Of a DNA stretch of 64,000 nt, positions 8,098-17,520 are shown piece after piece (the first letter of the stretch is position 1; every line of letters begins with the position of its first letter). This DNA comes from JANXSD01 sp038206385 (GTDB lineage: Bacteria; Bacteroidota; Bacteroidia; AKYH767-A; OLB10), in the NCBI GenBank assembly GCA_038206385.1, contig JBBRAW010000005.1, forward strand, positions 6,800 to 70,799, read 5' to 3'. Under the pieces are notes generated by a model. The model did no database searches, was not told the DNA's origin, and saw only the letters and a list, made by a program, of their open reading frames with translations. The position numbers and the translations under genes are program-made.

Positions 8098-11000
8098 ATG
8101 AGAAAATTTATTTTCGGCTTGCTCATCCTTACGATGATCTCTTCAAATCCTCTTTCTGCACAACAGGATTATCGTATTAAACTTCAAAGTGGAGCAATTC
8201 AACCATCATCCAACCTTGAACAATTCTTGCTTTCACCAAAAGCTAAAGATGTTTATAACGGATATTATTACCGCTTCATTCAGTTTGAAAGTTTGCCGAA
8301 CGTTGCACAAAAAGAATCGATCAAAAAAAGTGGATTACTCTTATTGGATTATATTCCTTCCAATACTTTTATGGTGGCAATCCCTAAAGGGTATGATAGA
8401 AAACAATTACGAAATTTCAATATTCGTTCTATCATTCAACAAGAAGCAAAACAAAAAATAAGTACACATATTGCAGGTGGTTTTTCTTCTTATGCCGTGA
8501 ATGAAAAAAATACTGTTGATATAATTGTTCAATATCAAAAAAATATTTCTAGTGATGCGGCAAAAGCTACTGCAATGAATCATGGAAAAATTCTTAGTGT
8601 GAATCCAACAAATCATACAATTACTTTACGCATCAACAATAAAAATTTAAATACATTAGCGGCAGAGAGTTGGGTTTTTTATATTAATTCTATTGCTGCA
8701 CCAGCTACTCCAGAAGATACTAAAGGCAGAAGTCTTCATCGTTCCAATGTAATTAATAGTGATTATGCAACAGGTCGTCATTACGATGGTAGTGGAGTTG
8801 TTGCGGGATTAGCAGATGATGGAGAAGTAGGTCCGCATATTGATTTTCAAGGACGATTAACCAATCATCTTGTTGGCACTGGTGGCTCTCATGGAGATAT
8901 GACAATTGGAATTCTTGCTGGAGGAGGTAACCTTGATCCAACAATTCGTGGAATGGGTACAGGCGCTTATTTACATGTTTATGATATCAATGGTTATCCA
9001 CACATCATCAATGCAGTAAATAATTTTGATACTTTAGGAACTATCATTTGCTCTACTTCTTATTCACAAGGGTGCAACGAATATTCTACTGACACACAAT
9101 TTGGTGATCAGTTGTTACATGAAAATCCGCAATTAGAATTTGTTTTTTCTGCAGGAAATAATGGTGGTGGTGATTGTCAATATGGTGCTGGTGCTGGTTG
9201 GGGAAATATAACCGGCGGATATAAAACTGGAAAAAATGTTATTTCATGTGGTAACTTAAGTGCGCTTGAAATACTTGACAACTCAAGTAGTAGAGGTCCC
9301 GCATCTGATGGTCGTGTTAAACCTGATATTTGTTCGAATGGTTTAGGTCAACTTTCAACCGATCAAGATAACACCTATCAAGTTGGTGGAGGAACATCTG
9401 CTGCATCTCCAGGAATTGCAGGAATCCTTACTCAACTTTATCAAGCATACAAATCATTAAATGGAAATCAAAATCCAAATGCTGCATTAATAAAAGCTAG
9501 TTTATTAAATAGTGCAGAAGACATTGGAAATCCTGGTCCTGATTATACTTACGGTTGGGGCAGAGTAAATGCATTACGTGCTTTAAAAACAATTGAAGAC
9601 GGTAGATATATTTTAGATAGTATTTCAAACGCAGGAGTTAATACGCATACCATAACAGTTCCTGCTGGAGTGAATCAAATGCGTGTTATGGTTTATTGGA
9701 ATGATCCAGAAGGCACAGCGCTTGCATCAAAAGCTTTAGTAAATGATCTTGATATTACTTTATCCGATCCATCATCTGCTATTTTTAATCCATGGATATT
9801 AAATCCTACACCCAATGCAATTACTTTAAATGATCCTGCTGTTCGAGGTGTTGATACCTTAAACAACATGGAACAAGTTACGATTGATAATCCATCAGCA
9901 GGAGTTTATACTCTCAATGTAAATGGCACCTCTATTCCGCTTGGTCCGCAACAATATTATATCGTTTATGAATTTCGAACAAGTGATATAACATTAACAT
10001 ATCCTCAAGGCGGTGAAGGTTTTGTTCCAAATGAAACTGAAGTAATTCGTTGGGATGCTGTTAAAGGATTAGGAAATTTTACACTTGAATTTTCAACTGA
10101 CAATGGCGGTTCGTGGAATACTATTGCAGCAGTAAATGATCAAACGTTACAATATGAATGGACTGTTCCAAATACCTTAACTGGTGATGCATTAGTACGT
10201 GTAAGTCGTGGTAGTTTTATCGACGTTAGTGATACTACTTTTACTATTATGAATCTTCCGCAAAATATTATTGTCGATTGGGCTTGTCCTGATTCAATTA
10301 GACTCACTTGGGATCCTGTTGTAGGTTCCACAGGATATACGGTTTATAGTTTGGGAACAAAATATATGGATCCAATAGCAAATCCAATTTCTAATTCCAT
10401 TGTACTTTATAATACCAATCCAACATTAGATTATTGGTATAGTGTAAGTGCAAAAGCATCAAACGGTTCTAATGGTCGTCGCGCTTTAGCGATACAAAAA
10501 GTAGCTGGTGTTTTTAATTGTCCATTAGCTTTAGATGTTCAAATAAATTCCATCAATCCAGGACCAGGAACTTTACTAGATTGTCAAATCAATAGTGCTT
10601 TATTTGTTAACATAGAAATAAAAAATTCAGGGCAAACTGCTATTAATAATATTCCAGTTAGTTTACAATTGGATGGAAATTTTGTTGTTTCTGATATTGT
10701 TCCTGTAACAATTGCACCAAACTTAACGACTAATTGGACTTTCACTGTTCCGATAAATATTACAACTGCTGGATTGCATACTATTAAAACTTGGGCCACT
10801 TACTCTGGCGATCTTAATAGTTTTAATGATACGCTTACAACAAATATTACTGTTATTAACGGAACACTTTCTACTATTCCATTACTGGAAGATTTCGAAT
10901 CTTTTACGCTATGTAATACCACGACCGATTGTGGCGTTACTATATGTGGATTAAATGATGGTTGGATAAACTCAGTAAATGGAATTGAGGACAACATCGA

Positions 11001-11697
11001 TTTTCGTACTAATGAAGGTCCCACTCCTTCTGCAAATACGGGCCCTGATGTTGATCATACTTTAGGTACAGCAACAGGAAATTATATTTACTTAGAAGCA
11101 TCTGGTGGATGTGATCAACAATTAGCAATTTTAACAAGTCCGTGTATTGATTTAACAAATGTTTTAAATCCTAATCTATCATTTTGGTATCACATGTATG
11201 GAACTAATATGGGAGAATTACACTTAGATGTATATGCAGATGGCAATTGGACAAACGATGTAATGATTCCTATTTCTGGTGATCAAGGTAACCAATGGTT
11301 AGAGGGTAATTTATCATTGTCAAACTATACAAGTAAAATTATCAATATTCGTTTCAGGGGAATAACAGGTGTAGGATTTCAAAGTGACTTATCTCTTGAT
11401 GACATCAGCATACAAAATACCGTAGGGCTTACTCCAACAACTAATTTAAATGGAACTGTAACGTTGTTCCCAAATCCATCATCAGGAATTTTTAATCTCG
11501 AATTAAAAAATGTGGATACACATAATTTATCCATTTCGGTATTGGATGTTTCTGGGAGAACTATTTGGCAACAAAAAACTTCACAGATAACAAATGAAAA
11601 ACAATTAATAGCTCTTCACAATTTACAGAAGGGGATTTATTTTTTACAACTTCGTAATGGTAACGCAATTCGACAAATTAAATTAACAATAATTTAG
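8098..11697 (+). CDS. Secreted S8 subtilisin-like protease with T9SS sorting domain
   Basis: 1199 residues from the ATG at 8098, which begins a clear signal peptide (MRKFIFGLLILTMISS...LSAQQ); an earlier in-frame ATG at 7993 is rejected because it overlaps rsmI. Subtilase triad: Asp240 (GLADDGE), His265 (GGSHGDM), Ser434 (GGTSAASPG), with the oxyanion-region FSAGNNGG between. A P-domain-like region follows, then an FN3-like module (SIRLTWDPVVGSTGYTVYS), a CARDB-like module (IEIKNSGQTAINNIPV), a MAM/jelly-roll-like module (LEDFESFTLC ... LSFWYHMYG) and a type A T9SS C-terminal domain (LFPNPSSGIFNLEL ... GIYFLQL). Exported by Sec, then across the outer membrane by T9SS; likely digests proteins outside the cell. 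Confidence 0.95.
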   Translation: MRKFIFGLLILTMISSNPLSAQQDYRIKLQSGAIQPSSNLEQFLLSPKAKDVYNGYYYRFIQFESLPNVAQKESIKKSGLLLLDYIPSNTFMVAIPKGYDRKQLRNFNIRSIIQQEAKQKISTHIAGGFSSYAVNEKNTVDIIVQYQKNISSDAAKATAMNHGKILSVNPTNHTITLRINNKNLNTLAAESWVFYINSIAAPATPEDTKGRSLHRSNVINSDYATGRHYDGSGVVAGLADDGEVGPHIDFQGRLTNHLVGTGGSHGDMTIGILAGGGNLDPTIRGMGTGAYLHVYDINGYPHIINAVNNFDTLGTIICSTSYSQGCNEYSTDTQFGDQLLHENPQLEFVFSAGNNGGGDCQYGAGAGWGNITGGYKTGKNVISCGNLSALEILDNSSSRGPASDGRVKPDICSNGLGQLSTDQDNTYQVGGGTSAASPGIAGILTQLYQAYKSLNGNQNPNAALIKASLLNSAEDIGNPGPDYTYGWGRVNALRALKTIEDGRYILDSISNAGVNTHTITVPAGVNQMRVMVYWNDPEGTALASKALVNDLDITLSDPSSAIFNPWILNPTPNAITLNDPAVRGVDTLNNMEQVTIDNPSAGVYTLNVNGTSIPLGPQQYYIVYEFRTSDITLTYPQGGEGFVPNETEVIRWDAVKGLGNFTLEFSTDNGGSWNTIAAVNDQTLQYEWTVPNTLTGDALVRVSRGSFIDVSDTTFTIMNLPQNIIVDWACPDSIRLTWDPVVGSTGYTVYSLGTKYMDPIANPISNSIVLYNTNPTLDYWYSVSAKASNGSNGRRALAIQKVAGVFNCPLALDVQINSINPGPGTLLDCQINSALFVNIEIKNSGQTAINNIPVSLQLDGNFVVSDIVPVTIAPNLTTNWTFTVPINITTAGLHTIKTWATYSGDLNSFNDTLTTNITVINGTLSTIPLLEDFESFTLCNTTTDCGVTICGLNDGWINSVNGIEDNIDFRTNEGPTPSANTGPDVDHTLGTATGNYIYLEASGGCDQQLAILTSPCIDLTNVLNPNLSFWYHMYGTNMGELHLDVYADGNWTNDVMIPISGDQGNQWLEGNLSLSNYTSKIINIRFRGITGVGFQSDLSLDDISIQNTVGLTPTTNLNGTVTLFPNPSSGIFNLELKNVDTHNLSISVLDVSGRTIWQQKTSQITNEKQLIALHNLQKGIYFLQLRNGNAIRQIKLTII

Positions 11698-11723
11698 TCT
11701 AATAATTAAGCATATTAAATTTT

Positions 11724-11750
11724 AGGGGGACAGATTTGTCTCCCTTTTTT
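11724..11750 (+). terminator. Rho-independent terminator after the subtilase
   Basis: Stem GGGGGACA with TGTCTCCC (one mismatch) and a short ATT-type loop, followed by TTTTTT. It lies about 27 bases past the stop codon of the subtilase. Confidence 0.7.
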
Positions 11751-11782
11751 GCTTCTACTAAAATTTTTATTTACTTTGCTAC

Positions 11783-13507
11783 ATGTCTAAATTAAAAACG
11801 CTAATCGTACTTCTTGGACATCTCTTTTTTGTTACTCTTTTTATATTGGCTTTACTTTTTTTCAAAGAGCGCCATTCGTACGATGCAGCACATTACCTCT
11901 TGGAATTAATAAATACGAAAACATTTTTCATTGCGCACTTGCGACCGATAGCCATTGTTTCTCAAGTACTACCACTAATTGGAATTCATTTAAATAGTTC
12001 ATTGGTTCATCTCCTAATGCTTTATAGTTTTGGCGATATACTTTATTATTATGCTTTATTTCTATTTGCTATCTACTATTTAAAAGATGTTTATTGCGGA
12101 CTAGGAATCATTCTTACGTTGAGTGTCGCTGTTACGTATTCTTTCTTTTGTCCCGTTACCGAACTTTTACAGGGACTAGCATTCCTTCCTATTTTCAACG
12201 CATTACTTTATAGAGATTTTCGTTTTAAAAATAGTGCAATTGTGCTTTCGCTATTGATATTAATTTTTTCTCACCCTTTACTATTTTATCCTGTTGCAGT
12301 TATTCTTAGCTATTGGACATTCGAACAACGTGCTATTAAAACTACATTCTTTATTTGGATTGGTTTTATTGTTTTATGCATTCTAAAATTTATGATGCTT
12401 GATAAATATGATCAACAGAAAACATTCTATCCAGTTATCTTTAATGATTATGGACAATTTAAAAATTTAACAGATCTCAATTATGTTTTTTCATTTTTAA
12501 TGCTGTTCATACGCGACCTAAAAGGGCTCGTAACTTTATTCTTTCTTACAACAATAATCCTTTGGAAAGAAAAGAAAGTAGTAGTCGCTTATTTGAGTAG
12601 CATTTTCATTTTTTTAATTATTATCCTATGTACACATCATTTCCAAGTAGTCACAAATTATTCGGAGCGTATGTTACTTCCACTTACAAGTCTGATTGTT
12701 ATTCCCTTTACCTATGGTTTAACGAAGTTGAAAAATAAAGTGTTTTTATTTTCTAGCTTATTGCTCTCTATGGTGATTGTTATCATTCACATCAACAACA
12801 TAACACTTGCAGCAATACCTTTTACGCTACGAATTAAACAGCTTGAAAATTTATGTTCAACCAGTAGATTGTTAGGGTTACAAAAAGTAATTGCTAAAGA
12901 CGAAAACGTGGAGCAGGTCCCTTTTGCAAATACAGGCTGGTGTACATCAATTGAATCAACAATATTTTCATCACTTAAAGGTGCTGATTCGTGTGTTAGC
13001 ATTGTTATGCAAGAGGCACATATTGATAGAATTAAAGTGCTAGGAACTAAATTAGACTCCACAAGTTGGATAAAATGGACCGAAATTATTTTAAATCAAA
13101 ATACACTTAACAGACACTATTTTAATTTCAAAAATGAATTGTATTCCCCTTTAATAGGCAACAGTTTTGATAGTTTAACACTTACACATTCATTCCAACT
13201 TATACTTGATGATACGCTAGTGGATTACAATAACACATTAAAATTTATTCGTGTCAATTTAATTGCTGATGGTGGCCGTATTTCTACGAACAACTTAGAA
13301 TATCAAGTGAACTTTTATAAAAATAATATTTTGGATTCCTTTTCCACCTGTCATTACAAATTGGAATCTGATTTTAAAAACCATGTTCAACAACTACTTC
13401 CTATTGCTAAAAATAATCTTAACAACGCCGATAAGTTAGAAGTAATAGTAACTGATATTCGAAATAAAAAGTTTGCGATTTGCAAGAGTGAGTTACTACT
13501 TAAATAA
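11783..13507 (+). CDS. Multi-pass membrane protein of unknown function
   Basis: 574 residues. Residues 1 to about 340 form roughly ten hydrophobic helices (for example HLFFVTLFILALLFF, FLFSSLLLSMVIVIIHI); the last about 230 residues are hydrophilic and beta-rich, with a small Cys-containing section (NLCSTS, GWCTSIEST, ADSCVSIV). The layout recalls glycosyltransferase or polymerase-type membrane proteins with a C-terminal soluble domain, but no catalytic motif is recognisable and I assign no function. It stands alone, and a TTACTTTG box lies just before the ATG. Confidence 0.8.
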   Translation: MSKLKTLIVLLGHLFFVTLFILALLFFKERHSYDAAHYLLELINTKTFFIAHLRPIAIVSQVLPLIGIHLNSSLVHLLMLYSFGDILYYYALFLFAIYYLKDVYCGLGIILTLSVAVTYSFFCPVTELLQGLAFLPIFNALLYRDFRFKNSAIVLSLLILIFSHPLLFYPVAVILSYWTFEQRAIKTTFFIWIGFIVLCILKFMMLDKYDQQKTFYPVIFNDYGQFKNLTDLNYVFSFLMLFIRDLKGLVTLFFLTTIILWKEKKVVVAYLSSIFIFLIIILCTHHFQVVTNYSERMLLPLTSLIVIPFTYGLTKLKNKVFLFSSLLLSMVIVIIHINNITLAAIPFTLRIKQLENLCSTSRLLGLQKVIAKDENVEQVPFANTGWCTSIESTIFSSLKGADSCVSIVMQEAHIDRIKVLGTKLDSTSWIKWTEIILNQNTLNRHYFNFKNELYSPLIGNSFDSLTLTHSFQLILDDTLVDYNNTLKFIRVNLIADGGRISTNNLEYQVNFYKNNILDSFSTCHYKLESDFKNHVQQLLPIAKNNLNNADKLEVIVTDIRNKKFAICKSELLLK

Positions 13508-13577
13508 TTGTTGTGATTCTTAAATTAGTATTCCCATTTTAAATACTACTAAAAATATTCGATTTTATTTTAGAGAT

Positions 13578-13636
13578 GGATTCAAGTTTCTAATACACCA
13601 CTATACTATTTTAATGATGTATTAGAAACTTGATCC
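13578..13636. terminator. Long inverted repeat between convergent genes
   Basis: GGATTCAAGTTTCTAATACA at 13578-13597 pairs with 13618-13636 across its whole length with a single bulged T, loop of 20 bases. It lies between the stop codons of two convergent genes, so a bidirectional terminator is the simplest reading. A T-run is weak on both sides, and the length (19 bp) is unusual, so a small mobile-repeat remnant is an alternative. Confidence 0.55.
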
Positions 13637-13642
13637 GAAGTT

Positions 13643-14992
13643 TTAATTCTTGATAATCACAACTTTTTTAGTGGTTACTACATTGCTATTTGAAATCTTT
13701 ACCAGGTATTGACCGCTGTATAAAGTTTTGGTGTCAAAATAAGCAATGGTGCTGCCTTGCAACAAACTCGTGGTTTCGATCAATTTTCCACTGATGTCCA
13801 ACAACTCCACTTTTAAATTTTCTTTATTGATGTTTATTAATTGAATAATTAAAAGTTCGCTAGTAGGATTTGGAAACATATTTATTTGCGCAGCATTTAA
13901 ATCAATACTTGGTATTCCAACAGTTGAAGTATAAGTGGTAGTTCCACTAGGAACGGAGGTAACCTTTGCAGCTACTTTTGTTCCGTAAAAAGTTGGACCT
14001 ACAACATAGGGATAAGTTGAATTCCAATTAGCATCAACTGTGCAAAAATAACAATAGATGCCTGAAGGATATTCAGGAGTAATACAAAATCTTCCATTGT
14101 GTTCATCAAGGTAATCAGGAGTTCCTGCTGATGTTGCTGTGTAATGATAATCTTCTCTGAAATATCCTAATGGATATGTTGTGCTTACATTCGGACCTAA
14201 TGCTCTTGTAGTTCCTGTATTGAGAGAATAACTTGATTTCATTCTTACAATACCTCCAGTGCCATTTACATTTTGATATCCATAAACACCATAAATTGGA
14301 AAGCCATCGTACGCAAAACCAATTAGCGGTGAATGAACAGTGCTATCAATAGCATATAATCCATCTGCATTATACAAATTACAAATAGTTGAAATCACAA
14401 CCAAGTCTAAATTAAATGCACTTGGGTTTTGGTGATGATGGTAATTACCCATTGCAGGGTGAGCCTTTGCACAATCAAAGCCGCCTCTTTCAGCAAGTAT
14501 TGCATCTCTGTTCCAAGCTAGTGTCGCTCCCATTCCACCTGAGCACGGTGGGTTACCAGGTCCGCCACACAATGACATCGTTGTGTTGTTCCAAGCAACG
14601 CCGTCTCTGTAATCAAATAAAGCAACACCATTGATAAACACGCCAATATTTCCTCCTGTCGTTGCTGTGGGAGTTCCAGTATTTTGAACAGGATTTAAAG
14701 GGAATTTAAATATAGCATTTTGATTTGTAGCCAATGAAGGATTGCCATCTAAAAATGGACCTGTAACATAACTTGGCAAACCCGTAGTGGTTACATAAAC
14801 ATTGGTTGCGTTATACTGCACCTGTTGGCAATTTACAAGTGAAGCATCGTTAATCACAGTTGAACTTCCCGATACATAATGCCTTGCAGTAATAGTGTTG
14901 TTTTGCAACCAACCTTTTATGGCTGGATTGGTTTGTGCATTTGCCAATGTTATAAAAAACATTGTTGCGATTGTTAGAAATGTATTTTTCAT
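13643..14992 (-). CDS. Secreted YHYH-domain protein with T9SS sorting domain
   Basis: 449 residues. Signal peptide MKNTFLTIATMFFITLANAQT, then a YHYH domain marked by GNYHHHQNPSAF and by SPLIGFAYDGFPIYG and HNGRFCITPEYPSGIYCYFC. The C-terminus is a type A T9SS domain (INMFPNPTSELLIIQL ... LYSGQYLVKI), so the protein should end up on or outside the outer membrane. YHYH proteins have no firmly assigned reaction; the His-rich signature and two Cys suggest metal binding (inference). It lies on the same strand 97 bp downstream of the di-haem peroxidase gene and may share its regulation. Confidence 0.88.
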   Translation of the reverse strand: MKNTFLTIATMFFITLANAQTNPAIKGWLQNNTITARHYVSGSSTVINDASLVNCQQVQYNATNVYVTTTGLPSYVTGPFLDGNPSLATNQNAIFKFPLNPVQNTGTPTATTGGNIGVFINGVALFDYRDGVAWNNTTMSLCGGPGNPPCSGGMGATLAWNRDAILAERGGFDCAKAHPAMGNYHHHQNPSAFNLDLVVISTICNLYNADGLYAIDSTVHSPLIGFAYDGFPIYGVYGYQNVNGTGGIVRMKSSYSLNTGTTRALGPNVSTTYPLGYFREDYHYTATSAGTPDYLDEHNGRFCITPEYPSGIYCYFCTVDANWNSTYPYVVGPTFYGTKVAAKVTSVPSGTTTYTSTVGIPSIDLNAAQINMFPNPTSELLIIQLININKENLKVELLDISGKLIETTSLLQGSTIAYFDTKTLYSGQYLVKISNSNVVTTKKVVIIKN

Positions 14993-15089
14993 TTTTTTAT
15001 TTTGATACGTACTATTTAATTAATAAGATTGAATAGTACAAAATGGTTAGACGATTTAATTTTTTGAATCCTTCGCATCCCAAAGAAAT

Positions 15090-16088
15090 TTATTTGGGAT
15101 ATTGAAATTGGGGATTGAAAACAAATTCTTTATCTGAAAGGGTAAGTAGAAAATTAATAATGTCAACCTTTTCGTTTGAGGTAAGCACAATGTTATTCTT
15201 TAATTGTGGTGCTAAGGTTTTTGACTGATGAATTCCTTTGGTGTAATGGTTCAAAACATCAGATAATTTTTTGAATCTTCCATCGTGCATGTAAGGATAG
15301 GAATATTCAATATTTCGGAGTGAGGGCACTTTAAATTTTAATGAATCATCAGATTGCTTTGTTACTTTCACCCTACCGATATCCATCAACAATGAATCCA
15401 TTTGCAAACCATTATTTTCAAAATTGCCATTCGTAAATAAGGGTTCAGTATGGCATGAAGAACAATTTTTTTTGAATAGCAAATAGCCCCTTTCTTCCTG
15501 TTCTGTAAAACTCATTTCCTTACGCATTATTTGATCATATTTTGAATTAGCACTTACCAAAGTGAGCATGAATTGCGAAATGGATTTCAATGTTTTTTCA
15601 CCTGTTACAGCACTATCTCCAAATGCATTATAAAATAATTTTCGATATTTAACAGAGGCATTTAACTTAGCAATTACTTCATTAATAGAGCTCCCCATTT
15701 CGGCTGGATGTGAGATGGGTGCCAATGCTTGCATGTCCAAATTGTTGACTGCTCCATCCCACATAAAAGATTTTTGCCAAGCCAAATTCATTAACGCCGG
15801 TGAATTTCGTTTGCCGATGCTGTCATGTATTCCATGGCTTAAAGCATGGTCAATATGTGTGAAGGCAGAAAATTGTGAATGACAACTTTCGCACGAGATT
15901 GTATTACTTTTTGAAAGCATTGGTTCATAAAATAAAGTTCTACCAAGCAGAATTTTATTTTCCGTTAATGGATTATTAGAAAAATCGTAAACTGGTTTTG
16001 GGAAATTTTCCGGAACACTAAAATAACTTTCTTTTATTACAAAAGCGAAAAGAATAAAACAATAAAAAAAGATAGCATACTTTCTCAT
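15090..16088 (-). CDS. Di-haem cytochrome c peroxidase family protein, MbnH/MauG-like
   Basis: 332 residues with an N-terminal signal/anchor (YAIFFYCFILFAFVI). Two c-type haem sites: CESCH at 66-70 and CSSCH at 209-213. Conserved family segments are present: LGRTLFYEPMLS, KRNSPALMNLAW, FMWDGAVNNLDMQALAPISHPAEMG and PSLRNIEYSYPYMHDGRF. The enzyme is periplasmic. Classical members reduce H2O2; MauG and MbnH instead form high-valent iron to oxidise residues of a partner protein. The start overlaps the stop of the MbnP-like gene by 4 bases (ATGA type), which favours the MbnH-like role on the partner next door. The length matches bacterial di-haem peroxidases. Confidence 0.9.
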   Translation of the reverse strand: MRKYAIFFYCFILFAFVIKESYFSVPENFPKPVYDFSNNPLTENKILLGRTLFYEPMLSKSNTISCESCHSQFSAFTHIDHALSHGIHDSIGKRNSPALMNLAWQKSFMWDGAVNNLDMQALAPISHPAEMGSSINEVIAKLNASVKYRKLFYNAFGDSAVTGEKTLKSISQFMLTLVSANSKYDQIMRKEMSFTEQEERGYLLFKKNCSSCHTEPLFTNGNFENNGLQMDSLLMDIGRVKVTKQSDDSLKFKVPSLRNIEYSYPYMHDGRFKKLSDVLNHYTKGIHQSKTLAPQLKNNIVLTSNEKVDIINFLLTLSDKEFVFNPQFQYPK

Positions 16089-16774
16089 TTTACACTAAAA
16101 CAATTTGCAAGTTGCTTTGAAAAAATTACCGCATCAACACAAGGCGACATAATGTACTTTTGCGTTGTCAAATCAATAGCAGTGAAAAATTTATTGAGTT
16201 CCAAAATTATTTTGAGATTCGTTTTTGAACTTGTTTTCAACTCTATTTTTTGCAATGAATTAAATGGATACTGATAGCCTCCTAAATGAAATTCGAAATC
16301 ATTTTTTGGTGGCATGCAAGCAGTACTAGTTCCTTCCATTTTGAAATTTACATAACCACTTTGCCACGTCCAATACATTCCTTTCGTTGGATCCAAATCA
16401 CCACCCATCACACCAGAAACGTTAGTGATGCTATCAATTCCAAGATTGAATTTTATTTTATTGAAATTAATTCTATGTGGTGGATTTAAAAAAATGTTTT
16501 GCGATGATGTATCAGAAACATCAATTAAGTGAAAGCTGTTTGGCTCGGAGTAAACATCAACATCATTTTGGAATAACTGAATGTTCGAAATATAGAATTT
16601 AAGGGTTTCAAATTTTATAGTGTTTCCATTTTCAATAGGATAAACGGATTCGTGCAAAATGATGGGGATATTTTTAAATCTTTCATGCCATGAAATTTTT
16701 ATACTTCCCGTTTCCTGACAAAAAGTATTCAACGAGAAGAGAAGTAAAAAGAATGAAAGGAATAGTTTTTTCAA
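16085..16774 (-). CDS. MbnP-like periplasmic protein
   Basis: 229 residues, signal peptide ending NTFCQE. Family-typical segments: FETLKFYISNIQL near residue 58, the NKIKFNLGID strand, GVMGGDLDPTKGMYWTWQSGY (residues 121-141) and FHLGGY. In methanotrophs MbnP binds copper and carries a tryptophan converted to kynurenine by MbnH; here W135 and W137 in the conserved YWTWQSG segment are candidate targets (inference). It overlaps both neighbours by 4 bases, so it is co-translated with the sensor and the peroxidase. Two late Cys residues (MSPCVDA, LANCF) could form a disulfide. Confidence 0.82.
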   Translation of the reverse strand: MKKLFLSFFLLLFSLNTFCQETGSIKISWHERFKNIPIILHESVYPIENGNTIKFETLKFYISNIQLFQNDVDVYSEPNSFHLIDVSDTSSQNIFLNPPHRINFNKIKFNLGIDSITNVSGVMGGDLDPTKGMYWTWQSGYVNFKMEGTSTACMPPKNDFEFHLGGYQYPFNSLQKIELKTSSKTNLKIILELNKFFTAIDLTTQKYIMSPCVDAVIFSKQLANCFSVK

Positions 16775-17223
16775 TGCTTTGCTCTTTGGCCTGGTTTTGC
16801 AAAAAGTTGAGCCAAATCTTTTACCAAGTCATCATAATATGTTAATTGATTTTCTTTGCAAAGCTTTTTGATTTCTAAAAAGTGATTGTAGTTAATTTCT
16901 TCTATATCCATTTGCAATTGTCCCAATTTTTTTTCAAGGGAATCTTTAAGTGCTAAATTATTTGAAGTGATACAACCATACAATTTGTTTTTCGCTTGAC
17001 GAATTAAGGAGTCATTTGTTTTTATTTCAACTCTATGCACTGCTATAAGTTTATCGTAATCGGCTGTTTGCTTTTTGTCAAAATGAAGTCGTTCAGCTAT
17101 AATTTTTTTGGGTCCTTCATGAAGATGTGCGTTTGGTTGAATAAAAAAGATAAATCCAATCAACATTAGATTTGTTATAAGTAATCCAATTGCTAGGTAG
17201 GTAATTAGCTTATTCTTGTTCAT
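16771..17223 (-). CDS. Membrane-anchored periplasmic metal sensor, CnrX/Spy-like
   Basis: 150 residues. One N-terminal membrane anchor (LAIGLLITNLMLIGFIFFI), then an all-helical periplasmic domain rich in charged residues. The segment HLHEGPKKIIAERLHFDKKQ resembles the first helix and turn of Spy/CpxP/CnrX proteins, with His33 and His35 as possible metal ligands. Size and topology match CnrX (148 residues) of the nickel/cobalt CnrYXH sigma system. It lies between a small anti-sigma-like gene and the MbnP-like gene with 4-base overlaps on both sides. Family assignment rests on size, topology and context more than on strong motifs. Confidence 0.65.
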   Translation of the reverse strand: MNKNKLITYLAIGLLITNLMLIGFIFFIQPNAHLHEGPKKIIAERLHFDKKQTADYDKLIAVHRVEIKTNDSLIRQAKNKLYGCITSNNLALKDSLEKKLGQLQMDIEEINYNHFLEIKKLCKENQLTYYDDLVKDLAQLFAKPGQRAKH

Positions 17224-17480
17224 TTGTAAAGGTTGTTATCAGGCATAAGTTGGAAAGCTTGCGCAATATTAGCTTCTTCCTTTGATGAAAGATTTTGCTG
17301 AAACATCGTAAATGCATTTATGGAAAGTAAAATAACAAATGAGGCGGCAATAGAATACACCAATTTCATCGATACATGATTGTCAAACTCATTTTGTATT
17401 CGTTGCTGAATTCGGGTAAATAAAAATGGCGGCGCTTCTACTTGCTTAATATTTTCAAGTGGTTTTAAAAAGTCTTCCAT
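17220..17480 (-). CDS. Small single-span anti-sigma-like protein
   Basis: 86 residues. A cytoplasmic N-terminus of about 40 residues (PLENIKQVEAPPFLFTRIQQRIQ), one membrane helix (LVYSIAASFVILLSINAF) and a short periplasmic tail. The PPFLFTRIQQRI segment is typical of small Bacteroidota membrane proteins encoded right after ECF sigma factors. By position it should hold the sigma factor inactive until the next protein senses a signal, as CnrY does. The gene starts 40 bases after the sigma factor stop and overlaps the sensor start by 4 bases. Confidence 0.7.
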   Translation of the reverse strand: MEDFLKPLENIKQVEAPPFLFTRIQQRIQNEFDNHVSMKLVYSIAASFVILLSINAFTMFQQNLSSKEEANIAQAFQLMPDNNLYK

Positions 17481-17520
17481 GTTTTTCCTATTTGATTATT
17501 TCAATTAGACGACATTATTT

